From Helicobacter sp. 10-6591 (GTDB lineage: Bacteria > Campylobacterota > Campylobacteria > Campylobacterales > Helicobacteraceae): a stretch of DNA of 55,763 nucleotides. The notes below the pieces were generated by a model. That model ran no database searches and was not told the DNA's origin. It was given only the letters and a program-made list of their open reading frames with translations. The DNA lies in assembly GCF_003288805.1 (NCBI RefSeq), contig NZ_NHYK01000011.1, positions 1-55,763 of the forward strand, written 5' to 3'. Each line of letters begins with the position of its first letter. Positions within the stretch are counted from its first letter, which is position 1. The translations under genes and the position numbers were made by a program. Positions 17,721 to 27,338 of the stretch are shown here, in pieces.

Positions 17721-18539
17721 ATGGAAGAAAAAACGGAATTTAACGACATTCTTATCGATAGTAAAGAGCACGATCAGAATCGAAATAAGAAAATGATTTT
17801 TTTGCTAGCAGCAGCCGGGTTGCTTTTTGTGATTCTTGTCATAGCTATCATTGCAGGATTAGCCAATGGTGAGAGTGAGCAAGAAAAGACAGAGAAGAAT
17901 GTTGCATTGCAAGGTAGTTTAAAACCACAGACGGAAGAGGCTTCATTGCAGGATGTTGGCAATCGATTTGAGCCGGTCAAAACCCAAGATTCTTTAGAAA
18001 ATGATCGTTTTGAAGAGATAGTCCGTCAGATTCAAGAAAGAGCCAATACACAAAATTCTGGGGCACCTTCTAGTACGTCCAATACAAAACCACAGATTCT
18101 CCCAACCCCAGAATTACAAGACCAATCTCACAAAACACAGCTTCCACAAAGAGAATCTTCGCAAACACCTCCACAAAAGACGCCACAAGATACAAAGCCA
18201 TCACAAAACACGCAGCAGCCACAAGCAAGCAAATCAGCAAACACACAAGCAGCACAAAAATCTGTATCCCAACAAAAGCCTAGCGCTACTGGGTCAGATA
18301 GGAGTAAAAATGGGCAGAGCGCGACAAAGGGACATTACATCCAGGTTGGCTCATTTGGGAATACGCCTAACAAAGAATTTCTAGGCAAGATAAATAACTA
18401 CAGCTATCGGACTTATAAGACAAAAAACTCGACGAAATATCTCATTGGTCCTTATAATTCGCGGACTGATGCAAATCGTGATATGCTCAAAGTCAAAACA
18501 GATATGGGAGATGAGGTTTTCTACTACGAGGTGAAGTAG
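17721..18539 (+). CDS. SPOR-domain membrane protein
   Basis: 272 aa. A cytoplasmic N-terminal tail is followed by one membrane segment (MIFLLAAAGLLFVILVIAII, about residues 25-45), then a long periplasmic linker very rich in Gln, Pro, Ser and Thr (about 85-195) and a C-terminal SPOR domain (HYIQVGSFGN... YLIGPYNSRTDANRDMLKVK). SPOR domains bind denuded septal peptidoglycan, so a cell-division role like FtsN or DamX is plausible. The linker is encoded by CA-rich low-complexity DNA. Confidence 0.85.
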   Translation: MEEKTEFNDILIDSKEHDQNRNKKMIFLLAAAGLLFVILVIAIIAGLANGESEQEKTEKNVALQGSLKPQTEEASLQDVGNRFEPVKTQDSLENDRFEEIVRQIQERANTQNSGAPSSTSNTKPQILPTPELQDQSHKTQLPQRESSQTPPQKTPQDTKPSQNTQQPQASKSANTQAAQKSVSQQKPSATGSDRSKNGQSATKGHYIQVGSFGNTPNKEFLGKINNYSYRTYKTKNSTKYLIGPYNSRTDANRDMLKVKTDMGDEVFYYEVK

Positions 18540-18543
18540 TTTT

Positions 18544-19545
18544 ATGTCTGCATTTGCGTTAGTTGGTGCGGCAGGGTTTGTCGCACCTCGACATTTGCAT
18601 GCTATCAAGCAGACTGCCAATATTTTGGTGGCGGCTATTGATACTAGTGATTGCGTTGGTGTCTTAGACAGTTATTTTCCAGAAGCAAATTTTTTTCTTT
18701 CTTTAGAAACTTTTGGAAATTTTTTGTCTGCATACCAAGACAATACCATTGTCTCCTTAGAGCAAGCTCCATATCAATCTGTAATTTCTCAGAACAACTT
18801 CGCTGTGTTGGAATATCTTAGTATTTGTACTCCAAATTTCTTACACAAGAGCCATATAGAGTTTGCCCTTCACAATAAACTGCATGCGATTTGTGAGAAG
18901 CCTTTAGTGCTAGACATACAAGATGCACTTGATCTTCTTGATTTGGAAAAAAAATCTGGCAAGAATATTTTTACAATTTTGCAACTTCGCCTCCATCCAA
19001 GTATTATTGCGCTGAAACAAAAGGTAGATTCTATGCCCGGGCATATCTTTGATGTACAGCTGAGTTATATTACAGCTCGGGGCGAGTGGTTTTTGCGCTC
19101 ATGGAAAGGTGATGAGGCAAAAAGTGGCGGTTTAGCTTGCAATATCGGTATCCATTTTTTTGATATGTTGCAATATGTTTTTGGTGAGTTTAGAGAGAAT
19201 GTATTGCATCATAAGACAAGAGATTCTATGAGTGGTTATTTGGAATGTGCTAATGCAAGGGTTTTGTGGTTTCTTTCTATTAATAGCGCGCATCTTCCAG
19301 AATCTGCCAAGCAAAAACAAGCCAGAAGTTTTCGCTCTATGCGTGTAGATTCTCTAGAGATTGATTTTAGTGATGGATTTGAAAGTCTTCATACTCTAAG
19401 TTATGAGCATATCTTACAAAACAAGGGCTTTGGTATAGAATCTACCCTGCCTTGTATCGATATAACGCAACAGTTGCGATATATGCAGCCAGTCGGTTTG
19501 CAAGGCGAAGTCCATCCTCTAGCTTATAAACTCAAAAAAATATAA
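18544..19545 (+). CDS. wbpB: UDP-sugar 3-dehydrogenase, Gfo/Idh/MocA family (WbpB-like)
   Basis: 333 aa. N-terminal Rossmann fold (FALVGAAGFVAPRHLHAIK), YLSICTPNFLHKSHIEFAL, the family signature CEKPLVL, and a C-terminal domain with LRLHPSIIALKQKV, SWKGDEAKSGGLACNIGIH and FFDML. The HPSI and GGLACNIGIHFFD features are typical of WbpB, which oxidises UDP-GlcNAcA at C3 on the way to UDP-ManNAc3NAcA-type sugars. It starts 4 bases after the SPOR gene, and its TAA overlaps the next ATG, so it is co-transcribed with wbpD and wbpA. Confidence 0.82.
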   Translation: MSAFALVGAAGFVAPRHLHAIKQTANILVAAIDTSDCVGVLDSYFPEANFFLSLETFGNFLSAYQDNTIVSLEQAPYQSVISQNNFAVLEYLSICTPNFLHKSHIEFALHNKLHAICEKPLVLDIQDALDLLDLEKKSGKNIFTILQLRLHPSIIALKQKVDSMPGHIFDVQLSYITARGEWFLRSWKGDEAKSGGLACNIGIHFFDMLQYVFGEFRENVLHHKTRDSMSGYLECANARVLWFLSINSAHLPESAKQKQARSFRSMRVDSLEIDFSDGFESLHTLSYEHILQNKGFGIESTLPCIDITQQLRYMQPVGLQGEVHPLAYKLKKI

Positions 19546-20117
19546 TGCAGTGTTTTATCCATGAAAGTGCTGTTGTAGATTCTGGTGCTTTGATTGGAGC
19601 TAATTCAAAAATTTGGCATTTTTGCCATATATTTGCAAGCGCAGAGATTGGCTCAGATTGTGTGATTGGACAAAATTGCATGATCGGCAATAATGTCAAG
19701 ATTGGCAGTAATGTGAGAATCCAAAACAATGTGAGCATCTTTGAGGGAGTGGTGGTACAGGATAATGTATTTATTGGTCCTAGCGTGGTCTTTACGAATG
19801 TGAAAAATCCGCGAGCTTTCATTTCACGCAAGAATGCTTTTGCTCAGACATTGCTCAAGCAGGGTTGCTCTATAGGGGCAAATGCCACTTTGGTTTGTGG
19901 TGTGAGTATTGGTATGTATGCATTTATAGGTGCTGGTAGTGTGGTAAGCAGGGATATTCCAGACTTTGCTTTGGCACTTGGCAATCCTGCTCGCGTGGTA
20001 GGCTATGTGGATAAAGCTGGTGATAGAATGGAATTTGATTCCAACAACCAAGCAATCGATAGCTTTGATAAGAGTGTATATGAACTCAGAGGCAATAAGG
20101 TGGTGTGTATTGGTTAA
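19545..20117 (+). CDS. wbpD: Sugar N-acetyltransferase, left-handed beta-helix (WbpD-like)
   Basis: 190 aa with hexapeptide repeats throughout (IGANSKIWHFCHIF, IGSDCVIGQNCMIGNNVKIG, VFIGPSVVFTNVKNPRA). This matches WbpD, which acetylates the 3-amino group of UDP-GlcNAc3NA. The motif TNVKNPRAFISRK and the tail VGYVDKAGDRM are typical of this group. wbpA starts inside its 3' end. The aminotransferase WbpE, the remaining step, is not in the window. Confidence 0.82.
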   Translation: MQCFIHESAVVDSGALIGANSKIWHFCHIFASAEIGSDCVIGQNCMIGNNVKIGSNVRIQNNVSIFEGVVVQDNVFIGPSVVFTNVKNPRAFISRKNAFAQTLLKQGCSIGANATLVCGVSIGMYAFIGAGSVVSRDIPDFALALGNPARVVGYVDKAGDRMEFDSNNQAIDSFDKSVYELRGNKVVCIG

Positions 20118-21339
20118 AGTCGCTGTCATAGGGCTTGGCTATGTGGGTTTGCCACTTCTCTTAGCTCTAAGCAAATTTTATAAGATCATTGGCTTTGATA
20201 TTGATGCCACTCGCATACGCAATCTCATAAAAGGCTTTGATAATAACACGCAGGCACATTTTGCGCCATCACAAAATATTTTTTTTACTTCAGATTCTAA
20301 GTATCTTTTGGAAGCAGAAGTTTTTATCATCGCTGTGCCTACGCCAATTTATACCAACAAAACCCCGGATTTGTCCCATCTTTTCAAAGCCACAAAGATT
20401 GTCGCTAAGAATCTCAAGAAAAATGATTTGGTGATTTTTGAATCCACGACCTATCCATTTTGCACAAACTTGCAATGCACTAAGATTCTCTCTGATTACT
20501 CCAAGCTTGTAGCAGAGAAAGACTTTTTTGTCGGGTATTCACCTGAGAGAATAAATCCTGGCGATGATACACACTGCTTAGAAAACACAACCAAGATTAT
20601 CGCGGCAAATACACCCTATGCAAAAGAGCGCATGAGAGCTTTATATGAGCAGATTACAGATGTTTATATTGCACCAAGTATTGAGGTAGCAGAAATGGCA
20701 AAGCTCATAGAAAATGCGCAGCGCGATTTGAATATCGCCTTTATCAATGAAGTGGCGATTATGTGCGATAGATTAAATCTCAGTGCTACAGAGGTTTTAA
20801 AGGCAGCGAGGACAAAATGGAATTTTTTGGATTTTGCACCCGGACTTGTAGGTGGGCATTGTATAAGTGTTGATCCTTACTATCTTGCTTTTATTATGAA
20901 AGATTTTTCTTACAAGCCAAAAATTCTTAGCATGGGGAGATATGTCAATAACAAAATGCCAAGTTTTTTAGCTAAAAAAATCAGGAATTTAAGCGTAGAG
21001 CTCGGATTGGGCAGTGAGTCTCAGGTGTTAATCTTGGGGCTTTCGTTTAAGGAGAATTGTGCTGATATGCGTAATTCTAAGGTGGTAGATTTACGCAAGA
21101 AGTTCAAAAAGCAAGGCTTTAAGGTAAAGGTTTTTGACCCACTCATCGATAGGAGTCATGCAAAAAAACTCTTTGGATTCAAACCCTTAAAAAGTTTAGA
21201 ATCCCGCAAATTTGATATTGTCATTCTTGTGAATGCACACAAGGAATTTTTAGACCTTGATATAAGATCTCTTGTAAGAGAGAAGCATATTGTCTTTGAC
21301 TTAAAGAATATCCTCTCTTATGCTACCCATAGGTTGTAG
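20110..21339 (+). CDS. wbpA: UDP-N-acetylglucosamine 6-dehydrogenase (WbpA-like nucleotide sugar dehydrogenase)
   Basis: 409 aa. Oxidises C6 of UDP-GlcNAc with NAD. Rossmann motif KVAVIGLGYVGLPLLLALSK; middle FESTTYPFCT, VGYSPERINPGDDTHCLENT; catalytic Cys in GLVGGHCISVDPYYLAF; late ILGLSFKENCADMRNS. The open frame extends further upstream, but TTG 20110 is the sensible start: it precedes the Rossmann fold directly, has AAGG about nine bases before it, and overlaps wbpD by 8 bases. The 3' end overlaps convergent comEC by 22 bases. Confidence 0.86.
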   Translation: MVKVAVIGLGYVGLPLLLALSKFYKIIGFDIDATRIRNLIKGFDNNTQAHFAPSQNIFFTSDSKYLLEAEVFIIAVPTPIYTNKTPDLSHLFKATKIVAKNLKKNDLVIFESTTYPFCTNLQCTKILSDYSKLVAEKDFFVGYSPERINPGDDTHCLENTTKIIAANTPYAKERMRALYEQITDVYIAPSIEVAEMAKLIENAQRDLNIAFINEVAIMCDRLNLSATEVLKAARTKWNFLDFAPGLVGGHCISVDPYYLAFIMKDFSYKPKILSMGRYVNNKMPSFLAKKIRNLSVELGLGSESQVLILGLSFKENCADMRNSKVVDLRKKFKKQGFKVKVFDPLIDRSHAKKLFGFKPLKSLESRKFDIVILVNAHKEFLDLDIRSLVREKHIVFDLKNILSYATHRL

Positions 21340-22667
21340 TATAAATACCCCAAGAATGCCACTGCGCTTATTAAAAGTAGAATATATGCTTTCACAAAGC
21401 GTATACTCAATAATCCCAAGCACAAATACACAATAAAAAGCCAAGTGGGTGTGAAAACCTCAATAGCAGTGATTGGCATGCCAAAAAGTTTCAGAAGCAA
21501 CGAATCAAAAATCCAACCAACACCAAACACATGTCCAACAATGCTTAGAGGAAAGAAAACACAAAATGCAATGCTCAATAGTATAGAAGCAATGCTATAA
21601 GCGCTGAAGTAAGGAAAGAAAAAATGCACAACAATAAGCATATTAAGGAATATCACTGCATTAAACAACAAGGGCAAGATAAAAATCTCAATCCAGTGAT
21701 GTGGGAAGCGAAAATAACGGAGAAAAAGATAGACATAAAATACACCCATAAATGAAAGAAAAAAGCCAACGCTACATATCAAATGCGGAAACAAACTCAC
21801 ACATACCACACCAACAAGAAACAAAAATGTAAAATCCAATACCTTTACACCACTATATAAAAGCACAAAGCTAAATGCCGCCATAACCCAAGCGCGTAAA
21901 AATGATGGAGTAAATGACAGCACACAAAGGTATATAAACAAAAACACAAGCACTAGTAGGCTTAAATCAAAAAAGCGATTTCTGTAAGGAACATAAGACT
22001 GGAAGATTCTATATACAAGGCTTAAGACAAAGCCAAGACTGAGACTTAGCACACCTAGATGGAATCCGCTGATAGCTACAAGATGGGCAATCCCTAGTTT
22101 GTTGCTTGTATCTCGCAGCTCTTTGGGTAAAAAGTCTGCAAAATAGAGCGTCTTATACAATGACGCCATACTCTCTTGGGCATGTTGCCTATCAATAGCT
22201 TCTCTTAAGACATTGCGGGAGTCTTTCTGGGATTCTAAACTCAAAGAGAAATTGACAAAAAAGCATGAACGCAAATATTGTAAAAAATCGCATTGCAGTG
22301 GTTTACCAAAGATACGCACAAAAGAATGACTAAGGTCTTTGATATCTTCTTTTGAAGTGGTGTAGAGAATATGTCCATCTTGACTGCGGAGTTTGATGAC
22401 AAAATAAGGCTTACCGTTCTTGTCTTGCTTTGTGTATTGGGCAATCACTTGCCCTTGGATTTCTTTAGTGTTTAGGTCGCCTAAATAGCGTAGATAAGAT
22501 TGGTATTCTTGGTAGAGATTGAGTGTGAATATGCAGCCACAAATCGCAACAAACACTGTCCAATGCAAAGGAGAGGAAAAAAGATTCACTCTTAGAATTT
22601 TTGTTTGCTTCGCATTTATGGTGTTTCTTTGGAAAAATCTCCAGCATTTTGTGAGAATCTCACGCAT
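21318..22667 (-). CDS. comEC: ComEC/Rec2 family DNA uptake channel
   Basis: 449 aa polytopic membrane protein that passes transforming DNA through the inner membrane. Typical features: an N-terminal pair of hydrophobic segments with an OB-like domain (IQGQVIAQYTKQ...), the competence-domain signature KLGIAHLVAISGFHLGVLSLSL, and PSFLRAWVMAAFSFVLLYSG, followed by many membrane segments. It lacks the C-terminal metallo-beta-lactamase domain, as short epsilonproteobacterial ComEC proteins do. It complements the cts operon elsewhere in the window. It starts 14 bases after the carB stop, so it may be co-transcribed with carB. Confidence 0.87.
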   Translation of the reverse strand: MREILTKCWRFFQRNTINAKQTKILRVNLFSSPLHWTVFVAICGCIFTLNLYQEYQSYLRYLGDLNTKEIQGQVIAQYTKQDKNGKPYFVIKLRSQDGHILYTTSKEDIKDLSHSFVRIFGKPLQCDFLQYLRSCFFVNFSLSLESQKDSRNVLREAIDRQHAQESMASLYKTLYFADFLPKELRDTSNKLGIAHLVAISGFHLGVLSLSLGFVLSLVYRIFQSYVPYRNRFFDLSLLVLVFLFIYLCVLSFTPSFLRAWVMAAFSFVLLYSGVKVLDFTFLFLVGVVCVSLFPHLICSVGFFLSFMGVFYVYLFLRYFRFPHHWIEIFILPLLFNAVIFLNMLIVVHFFFPYFSAYSIASILLSIAFCVFFPLSIVGHVFGVGWIFDSLLLKLFGMPITAIEVFTPTWLFIVYLCLGLLSIRFVKAYILLLISAVAFLGYLYYNLWVA

Positions 22668-22681
22668 ACAATCTGCATTTG

Positions 22682-25600
22682 TTAGAGGTATTCTTGCAAC
22701 GCCACAGCTTTGTTTATATCTCGCTTTCTCATTGCCTCAAGTGCCAGTATTACCATATTAGCAGCACTAAGGGTTGTAAAATAGGGGATATTGTCCTTGA
22801 GAATCTGCGCTCGGATAAGTGCAGTATCGCCACGATTTGATTTGCTATCGCTTGTATTTATCGCCATGGCAATCGCGCCATTTGTCATAAGATCTGTGAT
22901 ATTTGGTCTGCCTTCTGATATTTTTAATACAAGTTTTGAGAGGATTCCAGCTTGTGAGAGAGCTTTGTGGGTGCCACTCGTAGAGCAAATGCTAAATCCT
23001 AGCGCAAGAAGTTTTTTGGCTAAAGGAATGGCTGCTTGTTTGTCTTTGTCATTAAGAGAGATAAAAATCTCACCTTGGAGTGCAATAGTATTCTTGCATG
23101 CAAGCTGGCTTTTGGCAAAACTTATACCTACATCATCTGAGATTCCCATAACTTCACCTGTGCTTTTCATCTCAGGTCCTAGACTCATATCCGCGCCACT
23201 GAGTTTGTTGAACGGAAAAATAGATTCTTTAATCGCTACAGATTTGAGTGCTTTGTGTCTGTAAATCTCTCCGCTGAAATCTACATTATGGAATCTGTCG
23301 TAAAACTCTAGTGCCTCTTTTAGATTACCCTGCCACATCACACGCGTAGCTACTTTTGCAAGAGGAATGCCTGTGGCTTTGCTCACAAAAGGTACAGTGC
23401 GTGAAGCACGAGGATTGACTTCGATGAGATAGATTTTTTTATGATAGATTGCGTATTGTACATTCATCAATCCCACTACTCCAAGATTTATGGCAATTTT
23501 TGCGCTTAAGGTTTCAATATGCTCTAGCATTTGAGAATCTAAGCCAAAAGGTGGCAAGCAGCTTGCGCTATCTCCGCTATGAATCCCAGCCTCCTCTATA
23601 TGCTGCATAATACCGCCAATATAGACCTTGCTCCCATCACTTATACAATCCACATCAAGTTCCAGCGCACAATCAAGAAATTTATCAATCAGCACAGGCG
23701 AATCTTCGCTTACCTTAACTGCCTCTTCCATATATAACTTGAGCTCATCCTGGTTATCCACAATGCGCATAGCCCGCCCACCAAGTACATAGCTAGGACG
23801 CACTAAAATAGGGAATCCTAATTTTTGAGCGAAGTCAAGTGCTTCATCTTTTGTGTGTGCTATTGCATTTTTTGGCTGCAAGAGCTTGTTTTCTTCTGCA
23901 AATTGTGCGAATCTCTCTCGATCTTCAGCCTTATCGATAACTTCAGAGCTTGTGCCTATGATCTTGGCTCCCATGAGATCTAATTGTTTTGCAAGTTTGA
24001 GTGGTGTCTGTCCGCCAAAATGCACAATGATTCCATCTGGATTCTCATTTCTAATCGCAGCTTGGACATGTTCTATATCAATTGGCTCGAAATATAATGT
24101 ATCGCTTGTATCATAGTCTGTGCTTACTGTTTCAGGATTGCAGTTATACATAATGCTCTGCACCCCTAAATCTTTGAGAGCAAAACTCGCATGCACACAG
24201 CAATAATCAAATTCAATGCCTTGTCCTATGCGGTTTGGTCCTCCGCCAATGATAAGGACCTTTGGTTTTTTTGTTTGCTGTAATGTGATGTTTTGCTCTA
24301 TCTGGGAGTTGTAAAGTACATCTTCTTTATCTACAATTTTGGAATACAAATATGGCGTCAGGCTTGGAAATTCCGCCGCACAAGTATCCACTTCATTATA
24401 TACATGGAGAATCCCTAGCTTTTCTCGTGCTTGCGCTATGTCGCTTTCCCGCAGATTCAAACCGTAGGTTTTATTGAGCAATTTTGCAAGCATTTTGTCG
24501 CTAAAGCCCTTTTGCTTGAAAGCAAGCATTTGTGCTTTGTTATTCACAATTTCTTTGCTTATAGTTCTCTCCATCGCTACAATTGATTGTATTTGATGCA
24601 AAAACCATTTATCAATTTTACTGAGCGCAGAGATTTCCTCTATATCTAATCCACAGCGGAATCCATCAGCGATATAAAGAATCCGATTTGCGTTTGGACG
24701 ACGGATTTCTTGCTCGATAGTTTCTTTGTCATTGCTTAGAGATTCAAATCCGCTAAGTCCTAGTTCAAGACTACAAAGTGCCTTTTGCAAGCTCTGTGCG
24801 AAATTCACCCCAATGGCCATCACTTCGCCAATGGATTTCATACTTGTAGTGAGGGTGGAATCTGCATTAGGGAACTTCTCGAAAGTGAATCGTGGAATCT
24901 TTGTAACGATGTAATCGATACTAGGTTCAAAGCTTGCAGGCGTGCCTGTAATATCATTTGTAATCTCATCTAAAGAGAATCCAACAGCAAGGAGTGTAGC
25001 TACTTTAGCAATCGGATAACCGGTGGCTTTGGAGGCAAGAGCTGAACTACGAGATACGCGAGGATTCATCTCAATGACAGTCATCCTGCCATTTTGCGGA
25101 TTTATCGCAAACTGCACATTAGAGCCTCCTGTATCCACTCCAATTTCGCGTAGGATTTTAAAGCTGGCATCGCGCATTCTTTGGTATTCTTTATCGGTTA
25201 ATGTGAGTGCTGGAGCGATGGTTATAGAATCTCCGGTATGCACACCCATAGGATCAAGATTTTCAATGCTGCATACGATAATGCAGTTATCTGATTTGTC
25301 TCGGATAACCTCCATTTCAAATTCTTTCCATCCTAGCAGGGATTCTTCGATAAGAATTTCATTTATGGGACTTTGGGCTAATCCATTTTTTACTAAGACT
25401 TTGAATTCCTCAATGTTGTAAGCTACTCCACTTCCTCCACCAGCTAGGGTATAGCTAGCACGGATAATAAGAGGGAATCCTATCTCTTGTGCTGCAAGCA
25501 TTGCCTCTTCTTGATTATACGCATAGCGCGATTTGGGTAAATCCATTCCAATTTTTAGCATCGATTCTTTGAAAGCCTGTCTGTCTTCACCTTTTTTGAT

Positions 25601-25960
25601 GGCTTTAGGATCTGCTCCTAAGAATTTTATACCCTCAAGCATTCCTTGCTCATACATACTCATTGCCACATTAAGTGCGGTTTGCCCGCCCATAGTAGGC
25701 AATATCGCATCAACATTTTCTTTTTTGATGATATTGCTAATAATCTCTTGTGTGATTGGTTCAATATATGTTTTGTCAGCAAAGTCTGGATCTGTCATTA
25801 TTGTCGCGGGATTGGAGTTTATTAATACAACTTTGTAGCCTAAACTTTTTAAGGTCTTTGCTGCCTGTGTGCCAGAATAGTCAAACTCACATGCTTGGCC
25901 TATAACAATAGGGCCAGAACCGATGAGTAAAATTGTAGAAATATCTGTTCGTTTAGGCAT
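22682..25960 (-). CDS. carB: Carbamoyl-phosphate synthase large subunit
   Basis: 1092 aa. Makes carbamoyl phosphate for arginine and pyrimidine synthesis. Two homologous ATP-grasp halves are seen ([20 protein letters not shown] near the start, [19 protein letters not shown] in the middle), each with its [17 protein letters not shown] or [16 protein letters not shown] motif, then a C-terminal MGS-like allosteric domain ([12 protein letters not shown]). The frame is open 23 codons further upstream, but ATG 25960 (MPKRTDIST) has GGAGGA seven bases before it and matches the family start. Confidence 0.97.
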   Translation of the reverse strand: MPKRTDISTILLIGSGPIVIGQACEFDYSGTQAAKTLKSLGYKVVLINSNPATIMTDPDFADKTYIEPITQEIISNIIKKENVDAILPTMGGQTALNVAMSMYEQGMLEGIKFLGADPKAIKKGEDRQAFKESMLKIGMDLPKSRYAYNQEEAMLAAQEIGFPLIIRASYTLAGGGSGVAYNIEEFKVLVKNGLAQSPINEILIEESLLGWKEFEMEVIRDKSDNCIIVCSIENLDPMGVHTGDSITIAPALTLTDKEYQRMRDASFKILREIGVDTGGSNVQFAINPQNGRMTVIEMNPRVSRSSALASKATGYPIAKVATLLAVGFSLDEITNDITGTPASFEPSIDYIVTKIPRFTFEKFPNADSTLTTSMKSIGEVMAIGVNFAQSLQKALCSLELGLSGFESLSNDKETIEQEIRRPNANRILYIADGFRCGLDIEEISALSKIDKWFLHQIQSIVAMERTISKEIVNNKAQMLAFKQKGFSDKMLAKLLNKTYGLNLRESDIAQAREKLGILHVYNEVDTCAAEFPSLTPYLYSKIVDKEDVLYNSQIEQNITLQQTKKPKVLIIGGGPNRIGQGIEFDYCCVHASFALKDLGVQSIMYNCNPETVSTDYDTSDTLYFEPIDIEHVQAAIRNENPDGIIVHFGGQTPLKLAKQLDLMGAKIIGTSSEVIDKAEDRERFAQFAEENKLLQPKNAIAHTKDEALDFAQKLGFPILVRPSYVLGGRAMRIVDNQDELKLYMEEAVKVSEDSPVLIDKFLDCALELDVDCISDGSKVYIGGIMQHIEEAGIHSGDSASCLPPFGLDSQMLEHIETLSAKIAINLGVVGLMNVQYAIYHKKIYLIEVNPRASRTVPFVSKATGIPLAKVATRVMWQGNLKEALEFYDRFHNVDFSGEIYRHKALKSVAIKESIFPFNKLSGADMSLGPEMKSTGEVMGISDDVGISFAKSQLACKNTIALQGEIFISLNDKDKQAAIPLAKKLLALGFSICSTSGTHKALSQAGILSKLVLKISEGRPNITDLMTNGAIAMAINTSDSKSNRGDTALIRAQILKDNIPYFTTLSAANMVILALEAMRKRDINKAVALQEYL

Positions 25961-25988
25961 ACAATCCTCCAAGGGTAAAATCCCAGAA

Positions 25989-25994
25989 ATTATA
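25989..25994 (-). promoter_or_regulatory. -10 box for carB
   Basis: TATAAT on the minus strand, 29 bases before the chosen carB ATG. It supports the shorter carB start, because the longer frame would begin upstream of the transcript start. Confidence 0.5.
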
Positions 25995-26209
25995 AAAAAA
26001 CTGCTATAAAACGAACATAAATAATGCATGTAACTTGGCGTATCTCATTTGGGTATAGCTACTTCAAACATCAAGTCAATAGATTCTATGAGTGTTAATT
26101 TGGCTCAAGCAAAAGGTTGCAGATGAAAGTTTATGCGAATTTGGTTTGTTGCTAAAAACGTCAAGTTGCAAAAATTCGCATTTATTTCACAAATAAAGCT
26201 TTTTGCGTG

Positions 26210-26215
26210 TATAAT
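26210..26215 (+). promoter_or_regulatory. -10 box for trxA
   Basis: TATAAT 35 bases before the trxA ATG, with an AAGGAG ribosome site in the leader. The preceding 180 bases (26030-26209) hold no gene that was recognised. Confidence 0.6.
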
Positions 26216-26250
26216 CCAGCCCGCGAACACATTTTAAAAAGGAGTTAGGA

Positions 26251-26574
26251 ATGGGAAAATATATTGAACTTACAGAAAGTAATTTTGATTCTGTGATTTC
26301 TGAAGGTGTATCGTTAGTAGATTTTTGGGCTCCATGGTGTGGTCCTTGTAAGATGTTGGCGCCAGTTATTGATAAGCTTGCAGAGAATTATGATGGTAAG
26401 GCAAAGATTTGTAAGGTCAATACTGATGAGCAGACGGCGCTTTCTCAAAAATATGGAATCCGCAGTATTCCAACGATTTTCTTTATGAAGGACGGAAAGG
26501 TCGTAGATCAGATTATCGGAGCAGTGAGTGAAGCAGCACTTTCTCAAAAACTTGATAATGTCTTGAGTTCGTAG
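26251..26574 (+). CDS. trxA: Thioredoxin
   Basis: 107 aa cytoplasmic disulfide reductase. Active site WAPWCGPCKM with Cys30 and Cys33, the conserved cis-Pro in SIPTIFFMKDG, and the GA-containing C-terminal helix. Full family length. It has its own promoter and is followed by a hairpin. Confidence 0.97.
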   Translation: MGKYIELTESNFDSVISEGVSLVDFWAPWCGPCKMLAPVIDKLAENYDGKAKICKVNTDEQTALSQKYGIRSIPTIFFMKDGKVVDQIIGAVSEAALSQKLDNVLSS

Positions 26575-26579
26575 AACTT

Positions 26580-26600
26580 GGTTAGAGGATTTCTCTAACC
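26580..26600. terminator. Hairpin between convergent trxA and the hypothetical gene
   Basis: A perfect 8-bp stem GGTTAGAG / CTCTAACC with a 5-nt loop, 5 bases past the trxA stop and overlapping the stop codon of the convergent gene. There is no strong T-run, so its terminator strength is uncertain. Confidence 0.5.
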
Positions 26601-27338
26601 CCGCAGATTTAATAAATTATCCTCTTGCGTTTCAAATAATACTTTTAGCTTTGCATCATGTCTTAGACTTACTTCATCAAATCCCCCTAAGCTTTTGAGA
26701 TTCTGTTCTAAAAGCCAGAGTGTGCTTTCAAAGTTTGTTTTTATATCAAGCCGTAATCTTGGGTGTAGAGAATCTATAAAGCTGATCATGCCTCCAATGA
26801 TTCCTAGAGTGGGCATGATTGCTCTAAAGATTAGGATCTGTTTGTCTCCTTTTATTTGCAGAAGGCAAGGTTTTTTGCCTTTATCCTCAAAACTAATATT
26901 GAGAACTTTTTGTCCCAGCCCCAAAAGTACAAAGCCAAGATATTGGAATTCTTCTTTGCTGTGGGTATTTTGCATCTGAGATATGACAAATTCACCCAGT
27001 GCTGCGAAAGGTTTTTGGGAAGCAAGGGTTTCTTGCAAGGTAATAGAATCTAACATACTTATTTGTACTATTGCGAGCGCTTTTGGTTGGGGTGTGATAT
27101 TGCTCAAAACAATGTTGCTAAATCTGTCATTGTTCATTTGTCCCCAATATTTTTGTCCTATTACTAATGGCTTGTAGCTGGTAGTTTGTAGGGTTTTTGT
27201 ACCAATCTGTACGAGGTATTCATAATTATTAAGCTTTTTTAGTACATGGAGTGTTACTGGCAAACGCGCATTAAAATGCAAGTTTTTTGCACTCAAAGTA
27301 TCGAGAGTTTTAGCAATCTGTGTTATTTTGCGTAGCAT
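26595..27338 (-). CDS. Conserved hypothetical protein downstream of coaBC
   Basis: 247 aa, no signal peptide. It overlaps the 3' end of coaBC by 29 bases and probably shares its transcript. The N-terminal half is beta-rich (VTLHVLKKLNNYEYLVQIGTKTL). The C-terminal half (GIIGGMISFIDSLHPRLRLD... LWLLEQNLKSLGGFDEVSL) has the hydrophobic rhythm of FliK-like hook-length domains, but this is a weak impression only. In H. pylori a hypothetical gene also sits next to the coaBC gene. The function is not known. Confidence 0.6.
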   Translation of the reverse strand: MLRKITQIAKTLDTLSAKNLHFNARLPVTLHVLKKLNNYEYLVQIGTKTLQTTSYKPLVIGQKYWGQMNNDRFSNIVLSNITPQPKALAIVQISMLDSITLQETLASQKPFAALGEFVISQMQNTHSKEEFQYLGFVLLGLGQKVLNISFEDKGKKPCLLQIKGDKQILIFRAIMPTLGIIGGMISFIDSLHPRLRLDIKTNFESTLWLLEQNLKSLGGFDEVSLRHDAKLKVLFETQEDNLLNLRG

